Positions 50,982 to 60,141 of a stretch of DNA of 64,000 bases are shown piece after piece. Position numbers and translations under genes: made by a program. Position 1 is the first letter of the stretch. Each line of letters starts with the position of its first letter. Below the pieces are notes generated by a model. The model did no database searches. It was not told the origin of the DNA and worked only from the letters and a program-made list of their open reading frames with translations. The stretch comes from Streptomyces olivaceoviridis (GTDB lineage Bacteria; Actinomycetota; Actinomycetes; Streptomycetales; Streptomycetaceae): positions 1-64,000 of the forward strand of contig NZ_BMUI01000003.1 in assembly GCF_014650115.1 (NCBI RefSeq), given 5' to 3'.

Positions 50982-51016
50982 GCTCCGTTACCTGGGGTGC
51001 TCGCTGGGGCCCGGAC

Positions 51017-51694
51017 TCAGCTCTTCTCGAACCGGAAGCCCACGCCACGCACCGTCGCGATGTACCGGGGGTTCGCCGCGTCGTCGCCCAGCTTCTTGCG
51101 CAGCCAGGAGATGTGCATGTCCAGGGTCTTGGTGGACGACCACCACGTGGTGTCCCAGACCTCGCGCATCAGCTGGTCCCGGGTCACCACCCGGCCCGCG
51201 TCCCGCACCAGCACCCGCAGCAGGTCGAACTCCTTGGCGGTGAGCTGGAGTTCCTCGTCGCCCATCCAGGCGCGGTGCGACTCGACGTCGATCCGCACCC
51301 CGTGCGTGGCCGGCGGCTGCTGCGGTTCGGCGGCGCCGCGCCGGAGCAGGGCCCGCACCCGGGCGAGCAGTTCGGCGAGCCGGAACGGCTTGGTGACGTA
51401 GTCGTCGGCGCCCGCGTCCAGGCCGACGACGGTGTCCACCTCGTCGGCCCGCGCGGTCAGGATGAGGATCGGCACGGTGTGACCGTCGGCGCGCAGCCGG
51501 CGGGCGACCTCCAGGCCGTCCATGCCGGGCAGGCCCAGGTCCAGCACGACCAGGTCCACGCCGCCCTGCATTCCGGCGTCGAGCGCTGCGGGTCCGTCCT
51601 CGCGCACCTCGACCTCGTAACCTTCCCGGCGCAGGGCGCGGGCCAGCGGCTCCGAGATGGACGCGTCGTCCTCGGCGAGCAGTACACGGGTCAT
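51017..51694 (-). CDS. Two-component response regulator, OmpR/PhoB type
   Basis: A 225-residue regulator from the ATG at 51694. The receiver has the acidic pair D9/D10, the phosphoacceptor D52 in VLDLGLPGMDGLEV, and K in YVTKPFRLAELL. The winged-helix DNA-binding domain is at about 130-223 (LTAKEFDLLRVLVRDAGRVV, then YIATVRGVGFRFE). It should act on genes controlled by its kinase partner downstream. No target can be named; both genes may be autoregulated from the 490-bp gap upstream. Confidence 0.94.
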   Translation of the reverse strand: MTRVLLAEDDASISEPLARALRREGYEVEVREDGPAALDAGMQGGVDLVVLDLGLPGMDGLEVARRLRADGHTVPILILTARADEVDTVVGLDAGADDYVTKPFRLAELLARVRALLRRGAAEPQQPPATHGVRIDVESHRAWMGDEELQLTAKEFDLLRVLVRDAGRVVTRDQLMREVWDTTWWSSTKTLDMHISWLRKKLGDDAANPRYIATVRGVGFRFEKS

Positions 51695-52185
51695 GAGGTG
51701 ATGGTAGACCGCCCGCGTGCGGTGCCGGGGCGTGATCGCCACCCCGGCCTCTTACCTTCGTATGCTGCTGGTACGAACCATTGACCTGGGGATGCGATCG
51801 TAGAAGAGACCTTCGATCCGGTCCCGTGGTTCCCGCGACACCTGTGATCCCTGTCTCAAGTCCTTCCATATCCGGCGGTGTGCTGCCGTATGGTGATCTG
51901 AACGCCTGTAGTACACCGGGGACCTTTGGCGGGCATATGACGCTGAGGGTCTTCTTTGTGTGCGGGCTGGTCCAGACCAGCCTTGAAAGGAATGACCTCT
52001 GGCCGGGCTCCGGACGCAGCGACGCGTCAGGGGCGTGGATCCCGGTGGTCGCCGTCCGCCGCTCCGCGATCCGGGGCGGACTCCCCCTGGGCGTGGGGGT
52101 GGACGACCGACCCCGCCGGTGCCGGCCGACACCCCCACCGGGCGCGCAACGCTCCACCGCGCGTCCCGACCAGCAAGGAACGACC
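51695..52185. other. Long divergent region between the response regulator and the peptide transporter
   Basis: A 491-bp gap without a convincing gene. It holds an inverted repeat TTCGTA-N9-TACGAA at 51757-51777, a GACCAG/CTGGTC pair around 51968-51982, and a strong AAGGA ribosome-binding site before the transporter at 52186. A long untranslated leader is likely. A leader ATG near 51937 gives only a short unconvincing frame. Confidence 0.4.
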
Positions 52186-53691
52186 ATGGCGTCCAGCCTG
52201 ACGAAGGACTCGGTCCGACCGGGCACCCCCGGTTCCGAGAAGACCTTCTTCGGCCACCCCCGCGGACTGGCCACTCTCTTCATGACCGAGATGTGGGAGC
52301 GTTTCTCCTACTACGGCATGAGGGCCCTTCTCCCGCTGTACCTGGTGGCCCCGGGCGGCCTGCACCTGAGCGCGGGCACGGCGACGGCGATCTACGCCGT
52401 GTACCTGTCGCTCGTGTACCTGCTCGCCCTGCCCGGCGGCTGGTTCGCCGACCGCGTCCTCGGCCCCCGCAAGACGGTCGCCGTCGCGGGCCTGGTCATC
52501 ATGCTCGGTCACCTGTGCCTGGCGCTGCCCGCCGCCGCGAGCTTCTTCGTCGGCCTGGTCCTCGTCGCCATCGGCTCCGGTCTGCTGAAGGCCAACATCT
52601 CCACGATGGTCGGCCACCTCTACGACGGCCCGGAGGACCCGCGCCGGGACGGTGGCTTCACGCTCTTCTACATCGGCATCAACCTCGGTGCCTTCGTCGC
52701 CCCGCTGGTCATCGGCACCGTCGGTGAGAACGTCAACTGGCACCTGGGCTTCGCGCTGGCCGCGCTCGGCATGGCGCTGGGCCTCGCCCAGTACCTGCTC
52801 GGCGGTCGCCACCTGAACGCCAAGAGCAGCGAGGTCCCGACCCCGCTGACGCCCGCCGAGAAGGCGTCCACCCTGCGCAAGGGCCTGATCTGGCTGGCCA
52901 TCGCCGCGGTCTTCTACGGCGTCGTCGGCGGCACCGGCCACTTCACCCTGAACTGGGCGCTGATCCCGCTCACGCTCATCGGCCTGATCGTGCCGATCCT
53001 GGTCATCTCCCGGATCCTGCGCGACAAGGACCTGGAGCCGGCCGAGCGCTCCAAGGTGTCCGCGTACATCTGGTTCTTCGTGGCCGCCGCCGTCTTCTGG
53101 ATGATCTACGACCAGGGCGGCTCCACGCTCTCGCTGTTCGCCGAGAAGAGCGCCGACAACACCGTCTTCGGCTGGGAGTTCCCGGTCTCCTGGTACCAGT
53201 CGGTCAACCCCGTCATGATCATGGCCCTCGCGCCGGTCTTCGCCTGGCTGTGGCTGTGGCTGAACAAGCGCGGCAAGGAGCCGAGCACGATCGTGAAGTT
53301 CGCCTCCGGTCTGGTGCTGGTCGGCGCGTCCTTCTTCGTCTTCCTCGCCCCGCTGTCGATCGCCGAGGGCGGTCACAAGGCCGCGGCGATGTGGCTGGTC
53401 GCGATCTACTTCGCGCAGACCGTCGGTGAGCTGACGCTGTCGCCGGTGGGTCTGTCGGTGACGACGAAGATGGCGCCGAAGAAGTACGCCTCGCAGATGA
53501 TGGGTGTCTGGTTCCTCGCGGTGACCGCGGGCGACTCCGTCACCGCCCTGCTGTCGAACCCGGCCGTCGGTGGCGTCAACCTCGACAGGATGGGCTTCGT
53601 CGCCCTGGAGGCCGTGCTCGCCGTGGTCGCGGGTGTCGCGGTGTGGATGTACCGCGGCAAGGTGAAGAAGCTGATGGGCAACGTGAACTAG
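52186..53691 (+). CDS. Proton-dependent oligopeptide transporter, POT/PTR2 family
   Basis: A 501-residue MFS transporter from the ATG at 52186 with AAGGA six bases before. It has about 14 transmembrane helices. The N-terminal family signature is FMTEMWERFSYYGMRALLPLYLV in parts (TEMWERFSYYGMR; ALLPLYL) and the PTR2 signature region is GLLKANISTMVGHLYD and FYIGINLGAFVAPLV. It takes up di- and tripeptides with protons. A long 18-bp hairpin ends the gene. It is unaccompanied by peptidase genes except the membrane dipeptidase 5 kb away. Confidence 0.93.
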   Translation: MASSLTKDSVRPGTPGSEKTFFGHPRGLATLFMTEMWERFSYYGMRALLPLYLVAPGGLHLSAGTATAIYAVYLSLVYLLALPGGWFADRVLGPRKTVAVAGLVIMLGHLCLALPAAASFFVGLVLVAIGSGLLKANISTMVGHLYDGPEDPRRDGGFTLFYIGINLGAFVAPLVIGTVGENVNWHLGFALAALGMALGLAQYLLGGRHLNAKSSEVPTPLTPAEKASTLRKGLIWLAIAAVFYGVVGGTGHFTLNWALIPLTLIGLIVPILVISRILRDKDLEPAERSKVSAYIWFFVAAAVFWMIYDQGGSTLSLFAEKSADNTVFGWEFPVSWYQSVNPVMIMALAPVFAWLWLWLNKRGKEPSTIVKFASGLVLVGASFFVFLAPLSIAEGGHKAAAMWLVAIYFAQTVGELTLSPVGLSVTTKMAPKKYASQMMGVWFLAVTAGDSVTALLSNPAVGGVNLDRMGFVALEAVLAVVAGVAVWMYRGKVKKLMGNVN

Positions 53692-53706
53692 CCGTCGTAC
53701 CCGGCC

Positions 53707-53746
53707 GGGAGGGCCGCCGCACCCAGGTGGGTGCGGCGGCCCTCCC
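53707..53746. terminator. 18-bp perfect hairpin after the peptide transporter
   Basis: GGGAGGGCCGCCGCACCC and GGGTGCGGCGGCCCTCCC enclose a 4-base loop, 15 bp after the transporter stop and 36 bp before the stop of the convergent surface-protein gene. It serves both directions. Confidence 0.93.
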
Positions 53747-53782
53747 GCTGTGCGGGGGATCGCTGAGCGCCGACGGGGTGGG

Positions 53783-55075
53783 CTATCGCGTCCCGCGCCT
53801 CGGCAGCACCGTGAACACCGCCGCCCCCAGCAGGATCGCCGTGCCCGCCACCAGGCCCAGGGCCTTCAGGGCGCCGTGGTCGCTCGCGCCGGTCTCGGCG
53901 AGGCCCCCGTCGCCGCCGTCGGTCGTGGCGGAACCCGAGGAACCGCCCGAGGTCGACGTGCCGCCCGACGTCGACGTGCCGCCCGCCGCGCCGCCCGGCT
54001 GCTCCGTCGTGCCCAGGGTGAGCGAGACGGCCGTCTTCACCGGCGTGCAGGTCGTGGTCGTACCGAGCGCCTTGACCGTCAGCACGCCCGGGGACAGCGT
54101 CGAGGTGCCGCTCGCGCCGGGCTTGTAGGTGCCCGTGAGGTCGGGGATCCCGATCGGGTCGCCGGACTTGATCGGATTCGTGTTCGTCGGCCCCTCCACA
54201 TGCACCGTGCCCTTGTCGGCGCCGCCCAGCACGACCTCCATGGACGGCTTCACGGAGTCCTTCGGGATGTCGGCGGGGCTGTCCATCACCGACTTCTTGA
54301 ACCGCACGGTGAGGTCGTAACCGCCGCCGCTCTTCTTCGCGTCGATCTGCACCGGCGAGGTCGCGCTCTTGTCGCCGATCGGGGTCTTGCAGGCGTACGG
54401 GATCTGTACTTCCTTGCCGGTGAAGTCGGTCTGCCCGGTGCCGCCGGTCGCCGTGGGGGTGGCGGTGGCGGTGGCGGATCCGGTCGGCGTGGCCGAGCGG
54501 GTGGGCGTCGCACTGGACGTGCCGCCACCGCCCGCCGTCACCTGGATCGTCGCCGCCTTCTGCACGGCCTCCTTCGGCGCGCACTTGGTGTCGGTGGACA
54601 TGGCGTTGACGGTGTACGCGTCCGGCGTCAGCGTCACCTCGCCGGCCGCCGTCAGCTTCAGGCTGCCCTTCATGGCGGACAGCACCATGTTCCCGCCCTT
54701 GGGGATCGCCGGGTTCTCCCGCGGGCCCTCCATCGCGATGTCGGCGCTCTGCGCGCCGGCCGCCTTCAGCACGCCGGACGGCTGGACCGAGTTCGCGGGC
54801 AGGTCGATGATGTCCGGGTTCTTCGAGGCGGCCTGGACGAACTTCCACCCGATCTCCACCGTGTCGCCGACCTTGGCCGTGGCCGGCGCGGTGATCTCGA
54901 CCTTGGTGGTGCCGTCGACGGGGTCGATGCCCGCGGGCGGCACGCAGTGGGTGGCGTACGACACCTCGGCCGCCTGCGCGGGGGTCGCCGCCGCGCCCAG
55001 CAGGACGCCCGCCGCACCGAGCACCAGCAGGGCGCCCGTGCCCCCGGCCGCTGTGCCTCTCCTTCGCTTGCTCAC
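53783..55075 (-). CDS. Secreted surface protein with LAETG sortase signal, two repeat domains
   Basis: A 430-residue protein from the GTG at 55075 with AGGAAGG before it. It has a signal peptide (about 1-36). A first domain of about 150 residues carries one conserved Cys pair (HCVPPAG and TKCAPKE), and a Ser/Thr/Pro linker follows. A second related domain (PYACKTPIGDKSA to TTTTCTPVK) matches the domain of the LPQTG protein at 57640-58350. The C-terminus has LAETG, a hydrophobic helix and RRGTR, the pattern of a class E sortase substrate. It should be covalently attached to the cell wall. I believe the domain is NCBI DUF6801, not certain. It is coupled to the preceding gene (GTGA). Confidence 0.85.
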   Translation of the reverse strand: MSKRRRGTAAGGTGALLVLGAAGVLLGAAATPAQAAEVSYATHCVPPAGIDPVDGTTKVEITAPATAKVGDTVEIGWKFVQAASKNPDIIDLPANSVQPSGVLKAAGAQSADIAMEGPRENPAIPKGGNMVLSAMKGSLKLTAAGEVTLTPDAYTVNAMSTDTKCAPKEAVQKAATIQVTAGGGGTSSATPTRSATPTGSATATATPTATGGTGQTDFTGKEVQIPYACKTPIGDKSATSPVQIDAKKSGGGYDLTVRFKKSVMDSPADIPKDSVKPSMEVVLGGADKGTVHVEGPTNTNPIKSGDPIGIPDLTGTYKPGASGTSTLSPGVLTVKALGTTTTCTPVKTAVSLTLGTTEQPGGAAGGTSTSGGTSTSGGSSGSATTDGGDGGLAETGASDHGALKALGLVAGTAILLGAAVFTVLPRRGTR

Positions 55076-56190
55076 GTGGGTCCCTTCCTGGTGGGAGTGG
55101 TGGGAGTCGTGGGACTCGCCGGTCTGTCGTCGTGCGGTGCGGAGGTCTGGCCGGCCGGGCCGCCCGGAGCGGAGTGGGGGACGAACCACGGCAGGGTTGG
55201 GGCGGCCGGGTCGGTCACGGGGGCGGTGGCGGCCGGGGGCCCGGCGGAACGGGAGCGCGGGAGCAGGCGGCGCAGGCGCGGGCCCAGGAGAGGGCGGGGA
55301 CTCTGGGAGGCGGACCGGTGCGGGCGGTGCCGGCGGGGCCGGACCCGGTCCACCACGGCCATCCCGGCGCGGAACAGGGCGGCCGGGACGACCAGGCAGA
55401 GCAGGACCCAGAAGAGCGTCACGCCCCAGGGCCGGCCCACGCCCCACGGTTGCTCGGCGAGCACCCGGCCGCCGTACTTCAGCGTCACGGTGTAGTCGCC
55501 GTGCGCCCCCGCCGACAGCTCGACCGGCAGCTTGATCCGTGCCTTCTTCCCGGGCGCCAGGGTGCCGTGCCACTGCCGCTCGTCCCATTCGGGGGCGAAG
55601 ACGCCGTGCGCGGTGCCGACCTGGAACACCGGGTTCTCGATCGGGCCGGTGCCGGTGTTGCCGACGGTGAGGACCAGGGTGCGGCCGGGTGGCGCGCCGA
55701 ACCAGGTGAGCAGTCCGCCGGCCCCGGTCAGCCGGGTGTCGGACAGCACCGCCAGCCGGCCCGCGGAGCGCTCGGCGGGCAGCGGGGCCACGGGATGGCC
55801 GGCGACCTCCAGGACGGCGTCCGCCTCGGCCTCGGCGCCGGTCACCGTGGCCACGTGCACCACGCAGGGGCAGGGCACGGGAGGTTCGGCGACCGGCAGT
55901 TTCCGGCGGAAGGCACCGTCGGCGCCGGTGGTCACGGCCCGGCCGTCGCCGTTCGCGCAGGAGTTGGTGCCGCCGACGACCCCTCGTGCCGGGGTGGCCC
56001 GCCCGCACACCAGCACCATGAGCAAGGTACGGGGCCGCCAGCCGGTACCCCTGACGGTGACCGAGCCACCGGCACCGGCCTGAACCGGCGACACCTCGAC
56101 GACCGGCCCCTCGGCGGCCCGCACCTGCCCGGCGGGCCCGCCGAGGGCCACCAGCAGCGCACCGGCCACCGCCAGGGCGACCCGCCGCAC
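55072..56190 (-). CDS. Secreted membrane protein with neocarzinostatin-like domain
   Basis: A 372-residue protein if it starts at the GTG at 56190; there is no clear ribosome-binding site, so earlier starts remain possible. The signal peptide is at about 1-27. A domain of about 110 residues resembles the neocarzinostatin apoprotein fold: GGSVTVRGTGWRPRTLLMVLVCG, NSCANGDGRAVTTGADGAFRR and PCPCVVHVAT, with four Cys. A second beta-rich domain (LTVGNTGTGPIENPVFQVG) follows. One transmembrane helix (about 280-300) and a Pro/Arg-rich cytoplasmic tail end the protein. It lies in one operon with a DUF916-like gene and the LAETG protein. The role is unknown, likely structural at the surface. Confidence 0.75.
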   Translation of the reverse strand: MRRVALAVAGALLVALGGPAGQVRAAEGPVVEVSPVQAGAGGSVTVRGTGWRPRTLLMVLVCGRATPARGVVGGTNSCANGDGRAVTTGADGAFRRKLPVAEPPVPCPCVVHVATVTGAEAEADAVLEVAGHPVAPLPAERSAGRLAVLSDTRLTGAGGLLTWFGAPPGRTLVLTVGNTGTGPIENPVFQVGTAHGVFAPEWDERQWHGTLAPGKKARIKLPVELSAGAHGDYTVTLKYGGRVLAEQPWGVGRPWGVTLFWVLLCLVVPAALFRAGMAVVDRVRPRRHRPHRSASQSPRPLLGPRLRRLLPRSRSAGPPAATAPVTDPAAPTLPWFVPHSAPGGPAGQTSAPHDDRPASPTTPTTPTRKGPT

Positions 56191-56312
56191 GACAGCGCCA
56201 CCGCCGGCTCGCCCGCGCGAGGACGGCGTCCGGGCCGGTCCCGCACGCCGTCCGGCACCGTCCGCACCGGCCGCCCGGCGCCGGTCCGGTGTCCGCGCCG
56301 GCCGCACGCGCC

Positions 56313-57347
56313 TCACGACACCGCTCCCGTCGGCTCCACCGCGCCGGGTCGCGGTCCGGGCCGTGCGGGGCGGCGGCGCCGGTGGCGGGTCCGGAGCAGT
56401 ACGGCCGCACCCCCCGCCGCCACCGCTGCCGCGCCGCCGGTCACCGCGCCCCACGGCACGTACGCCGCCGTGGTGCCCGTCGTGTCGTGCGCGCCGCCCG
56501 CCGCCGTCACCGTCAGCCGTACGCGCACCCGGTCCAGTACCGGCCGGCCGGGCCACGGCTCGCTGAGCGTGCGCCGGGCGCCCGGGGCCAACCGGACCGG
56601 CAGGGTGCGCGGGGCGCGGTCCAGGACTCGGCCGAAGAGTCCGTCGGCGCGCACCGCGAGCTTCGGTACGAGGACGGTCGTACCCCGGTTGACCAGCTCG
56701 TACGTGATCCGGTCGGCGTGTACGGCGAGATGCTCGACGGTCAGCGCGGCGAGCGACGGGCCCCTCACGCGCAGCCGCACCCGCACGGTCGCACCACGGC
56801 CGTGCGCGTCCCGCACGACGATCGCGCCGGTGCGGTCCCCGGGCGCGGCACCGGGCGGCACGGTCAGCGTGAAGGGCACCTCGGCACGGGTACGGGCCGG
56901 GACCCGCAGGCCGCTCCGGGCGAAGACCGTCGGCACACCGGTGCCGCGCAGCCGGACCGTGACCGGCGTCCGGCTCCGGTTGGTCACGGACACGCTGTCC
57001 CTCAGGACCGTCCCGGGGGCGCCCTCGGCGTAGAACGCGGCGCGCCCGGCGCCCAGGGGCGCGACCGACCAGCCCCCGGACCCGGCGAACGCTTGCGGCG
57101 CGCTGGTCAGGAGGACGAGCGGCAGGAGCAGGGTGACGAGCGCGAGGGGGGTGCGGGAGGGGTGGTCGGTGCTGGGGGTGCTTGGGGTGCCGACGGTGCT
57201 CGTGCTGGGAGTGCGTCGGGTGCTGGGAGCGCTGCGGGTGCGGCAAGTGCGGCGGGTGCCCCGGGCGAACGGCGCCGGTGAGGTGCGCGGCTCGGAGAAG
57301 GCGCGTGGCGAGTGGGGCGGGCCTGGCACACGGGCGACGGGCGGCAT
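56313..57347 (-). CDS. Secreted DUF916-like (WxL-interacting) membrane protein
   Basis: A 344-residue protein from the ATG at 57347; the true start could be later, because the first 60 residues are Ser/Thr/Pro/Arg-rich and the signal helix lies at 66-86 (TPLALVTLLLPLVLLTSA). Then come about 210 residues of beta sandwich: WSVAPLGAGRAAFYAEGAPG, SVSVTNRSRTPVTVRLRG and PPGAAPGDRTGAIVV. This is the layout of the DUF916 peptidoglycan-binding family that partners WxL proteins. A C-terminal helix and basic tail follow. It heads the operon with the neocarzinostatin-like and LAETG genes, 122 bp before the next start. Confidence 0.8.
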   Translation of the reverse strand: MPPVARVPGPPHSPRAFSEPRTSPAPFARGTRRTCRTRSAPSTRRTPSTSTVGTPSTPSTDHPSRTPLALVTLLLPLVLLTSAPQAFAGSGGWSVAPLGAGRAAFYAEGAPGTVLRDSVSVTNRSRTPVTVRLRGTGVPTVFARSGLRVPARTRAEVPFTLTVPPGAAPGDRTGAIVVRDAHGRGATVRVRLRVRGPSLAALTVEHLAVHADRITYELVNRGTTVLVPKLAVRADGLFGRVLDRAPRTLPVRLAPGARRTLSEPWPGRPVLDRVRVRLTVTAAGGAHDTTGTTAAYVPWGAVTGGAAAVAAGGAAVLLRTRHRRRRPARPGPRPGAVEPTGAVS

Positions 57348-57639
57348 GGGCGGCTCCAGCGGGGGTGGGCCGGACGGTTCGGGAGAGGTGGCCGGACGGT
57401 TCAGCGGGGGTTGCCGGAGGTGCGGCGGCCGGGGCCCGGGGCGACGGGTGGCGGTCCGGCCAGGGCCTGGCGGCGGTGCGCGGTCGGACGGTCAGGGCGG
57501 TGCAAGGGCTGGTCGGCCGGGGCGGGGCGCGTGGCCGGTCGGCCTCGACAGGGTTGCGCCGGACTGATCGGCCCGGCCCGGCCCGGCCAGGGCAGGCGGT
57601 CCGGCCGGCCTCGACGGGGCCCGGCGTCTGCCCGACCGC
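57348..57639. other. GC-rich region without a gene between surface-protein genes
   Basis: A 292-bp gap between the LPQTG gene (upstream) and the DUF916-like gene. It holds many short CGGCC repeats (for example 57563-57595, with three GGCCC units) and no ORF I can support. It should contain the promoter of the downstream operon. Confidence 0.4.
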
Positions 57640-58350
57640 TCAGCGCCGAGCAGTCTGACCCCGTCGGGTCAGCCACAGCGTGCCCGCCGCGCCCGCGAGG
57701 AGGACCGTGCCGCCGAGCGTGCCGAGGGCGACCGCGGAGTCCTCGGGGCCGGTCTGCGGAAGCTGCCCGGCGGAGGAGGTGCCACCCGATGTGGACGATG
57801 ACGATGACCCCGATGTGGACGATGACGATGACGAGCCGCCGGCCGCCGTCACGTCCAGGGTCAGGGACGGCCCCGGACCGTTCGTCGGCGTGCAGGTCGT
57901 CGTCGTACCGAGCGCCTTGATCGTGAGCGTGCCCGCCGTGAAGGTGACCTTGCCGCTCTTCTCCGGCGTGTAGGTGCCGCTCAGGTCGCTGATCTTGATC
58001 GGTGTGTCGGCCGGGATCGCCGCGTCGTTGGCGGGTCCGCTGACCGCGAGCGTGCCACTGCCGGCACCGCCCAGCCTGATCGTGGCGCTCGGGCTCATCG
58101 CCCCCTTGCCGAGTTCGACCGGGCTGGAGGAGACGCCCTTCCGCCAGGACATGGTGATCTTGTAGCTACCGCCGCTCCTGACGCCCTTGATGTCGATCGG
58201 CGAGACGGCGCTCTTGACCCCGATCGGCGTCTGACAGCGGTAGTTGACGTCGACGACGTCGGCGTGGGCCGCCGGCGCGGCCAGCAGCACCGCCGAGCCG
58301 GCCAGGGCCGCGGCGGACGCGAGCGCGGCGGTTCGTTTCGGGTACGACAC
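57640..58350 (-). CDS. Secreted surface protein with LPQTG sortase signal
   Basis: A 236-residue protein with a signal peptide (MSYPKRTAALASAAALAGSA, about 1-30). A single beta domain of about 120 residues (VNYRCQTPIGVKSAVSPIDI to TTTTCTPTNG) is bounded by one Cys pair. A Ser/Gly-rich spacer encoded by repeated TCGTCATCG-type triplets follows. The end has LPQTG, a hydrophobic helix and RRGQTARR. It should be anchored to peptidoglycan by sortase. The domain is a homologue of the second domain of the LAETG protein at 53783-55075, so the two arose by duplication. Confidence 0.88.
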   Translation of the reverse strand: MSYPKRTAALASAAALAGSAVLLAAPAAHADVVDVNYRCQTPIGVKSAVSPIDIKGVRSGGSYKITMSWRKGVSSSPVELGKGAMSPSATIRLGGAGSGTLAVSGPANDAAIPADTPIKISDLSGTYTPEKSGKVTFTAGTLTIKALGTTTTCTPTNGPGPSLTLDVTAAGGSSSSSSTSGSSSSSTSGGTSSAGQLPQTGPEDSAVALGTLGGTVLLAGAAGTLWLTRRGQTARR

Positions 58351-58526
58351 GGTCGGCCCACCCCATCCATTCCTGACGGCACATCAGATTTGGCCGTCAA
58401 GGTACGCCCGGGGTCGTGAGGAAGGAAGACACGTCACACGCCGGAGTTGTGGTGATCCGGCGTGCGCGAAGCGGTGTCGGAGTGGAGGCGGGGACCCGGG
58501 TGGTCCCGGGCGGCCTCCGCCGGCGC

Positions 58527-59105
58527 TCAGGCGGGAGCGCCCAGTTCCGCCCAGACCGTCTTGCCCGGCGTGCCGGGGGCGCGGACCACGCCCCAGTCCA
58601 GGCACAGCCGCTGCACGATGAACATGCCGTGCCCGCCGGGCCGGCCGGCGCGGTGCGGGGTGCGCGGGGCCGGCTGGCCGGTGCCCCGGTCGGAGACCTC
58701 CAGCCGGATCACCTTGTTGTCGCAGGCGAGGAGCAGTTCGTCGGGGCCCTCGGCGTGCAGGCAGGCGTTGGTGACCAGTTCGGAGACCACGAGCAGCACG
58801 TCCTCGGCGGCGGCCCGCTGATCGGCGGTGGCGGCGGGCAGCCAGCCCCACGCGTACAGCGCCTGGCGGGTGAAGTCGCGGGCGAGCGGGACGACCCCGC
58901 TCTCGCCTTCCAGGCGCAGCCTGCGGACCTGCCGGCCCCGGGGCTGCGGGGTGCCGTCGGCCGGGCCCGGCGGCCCGGACGGCACGGACGGCGCGGCTGC
59001 CCCCGTGGCAGCGCCGACGGTCGGCGCAGCCCCCTCGGACGCCCCGGAAGCGCCGCTGGGCTCCGGGCCGCGGTCGCCCGGCGAGTAAGGCCGGGTGGTG
59101 CTCAT
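58527..59105 (-). CDS. Anti-sigma factor / ATP-binding protein (RsbW-like)
   Basis: A 192-residue protein. The N-terminal 60 residues are Gly/Pro/Ala-rich, and the rest is a histidine-kinase-type ATPase domain (RsbW/SpoIIAB fold): EDVLLVVSELVTNACLHAEG has the N-box, and LEVSDRGTGQ and GRPGGHGMFIVQRLCL are the G1 and G2 boxes. Such proteins bind and inhibit sigma factors and phosphorylate anti-anti-sigma factors. It lies 413 bp from the anti-anti-sigma gene on the same strand, so both may form one switch for the sigma gene at 60142. Confidence 0.88.
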   Translation of the reverse strand: MSTTRPYSPGDRGPEPSGASGASEGAAPTVGAATGAAAPSVPSGPPGPADGTPQPRGRQVRRLRLEGESGVVPLARDFTRQALYAWGWLPAATADQRAAAEDVLLVVSELVTNACLHAEGPDELLLACDNKVIRLEVSDRGTGQPAPRTPHRAGRPGGHGMFIVQRLCLDWGVVRAPGTPGKTVWAELGAPA

Positions 59106-59518
59106 CAGCGCTTCACCTCACCGATTCACCAGTTCACGATTCAAAAGTCCGGTCAATAGTCCGGCCGCGGTCTCGGGCCGGTCAGTCCTGTCGAAGGCCC
59201 GGCACCGTCGGCACCCTGGGCGCCGTCCGGTCGGGATGCCGTCCGCACGCCACCCGAACGTCGTCGTCCGCGCGCCGTCCGCACGCCGCCCGGCCAGGGA
59301 ATCCATACCCGCCCGTCCGCCGGACGCACGCCCCGTCCCGGGCGCCCTCCGGCCACCGGTGCCCAGTGGCCGACGGCCGACGGCCGGCGGAATGCCTCCC
59401 GCCTTCTTCTGCCCTCTCCTGCCCGACCGATCCGACGGAACACCCCCCGTTTCGGACGTGATGCAGGTAACGCCCACGAGGAGCGGCGAGGGACCGGACC
59501 GGACACCGGGGCGGCGGA
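59106..59518. other. Region without a supported gene between the anti-sigma and anti-anti-sigma genes
   Basis: A 413-bp gap. Its frames give only Arg/Pro-rich shadow translation. It contains near repeats GTCCGCACGCC (59248-59258 and 59278-59288) and a CCGACGGCCGACGGCC repeat (59369-59384). A promoter for the downstream anti-sigma gene is expected but not identified. Confidence 0.4.
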
Positions 59519-59896
59519 TCAGTCGGCACCGTCGGCCAGGGCCGCCTCCAGGGAGTCGTGGACGGTGAAGACCGCCTCGGCCCCGGTGATCTCGAACACG
59601 CGGGCGACCACGGGCAGCATCCCTGCCAGATGGACCCCGCCGCCGGCGGCCTCCGCCTTCAGGCGGGCGCCGAGCAGGACGTTCAGCCCCGTGGAGTCAC
59701 AGAACTCCAGGCGTGAGCAGTCCACTACGAGCCGCGAGAAGCCCTTGGCCAAGAGGTCGTCGAGGGGCTCACGCAAAAGATCGGCGGTGTGGTGATCGAG
59801 CTCACCCGCCGGTGTCACAACGGCGCTGGAGCCCTCTTCCCGCACCTCCACCAGAAGCCGGCCCGACTGTGCGCTGCCGACCGTCCCGTGGTCCAT
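59519..59896 (-). CDS. Anti-anti-sigma factor (STAS domain, RsbV-like)
   Basis: A 125-residue protein from the ATG at 59896. It is a single STAS domain: VTPAGELDHHTADLLREPLDD, LVVDCSRLEFCDSTGLNVLL with the phosphorylatable Ser in CDSTGL, and LHLAGMLP-type end HLAGMLPVVARVF. Unphosphorylated, it should bind the RsbW-like protein and release the sigma factor. It diverges from the sigma gene over 245 bp, a shared promoter region. The phosphatase that completes the switch is not in this window. Confidence 0.92.
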   Translation of the reverse strand: MDHGTVGSAQSGRLLVEVREEGSSAVVTPAGELDHHTADLLREPLDDLLAKGFSRLVVDCSRLEFCDSTGLNVLLGARLKAEAAGGGVHLAGMLPVVARVFEITGAEAVFTVHDSLEAALADGAD

Positions 59897-60141
59897 GCCG
59901 TCTCTCTCCCGAGGTCGTGGCTGCTGATGCCCTCGAACATTACGCCTTCCATGCGCACTCCGACACCCGAACATCCGCACAGAAACGGACATATAGCCAC
60001 AGAACGCACTTGCGACTCGCTCGGTGCAGCGGGTAGGGCTAGTAAGGACACACACCCCTACAGCCGGCTTCGGAGGCGCCGCACACCGCAGTGCACGTAC
60101 TGGCTTCGGCAGCCATATGCCGAGAACGATGGAGGACACCC

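Noticed and set aside
53783..56410. One 875-residue fused surface protein
   Set aside because: The frame runs through, but a GTG with a good ribosome-binding site and a signal peptide at 55075 marks the true LAETG protein; the upstream part is the shadow of the neocarzinostatin-like gene.
59897..60141. SigB-type autoregulatory promoter before the sigma gene
   Set aside because: GGGTAG is present near 60029, but no GTTT-like -35 lies at the right distance, so it was not called.
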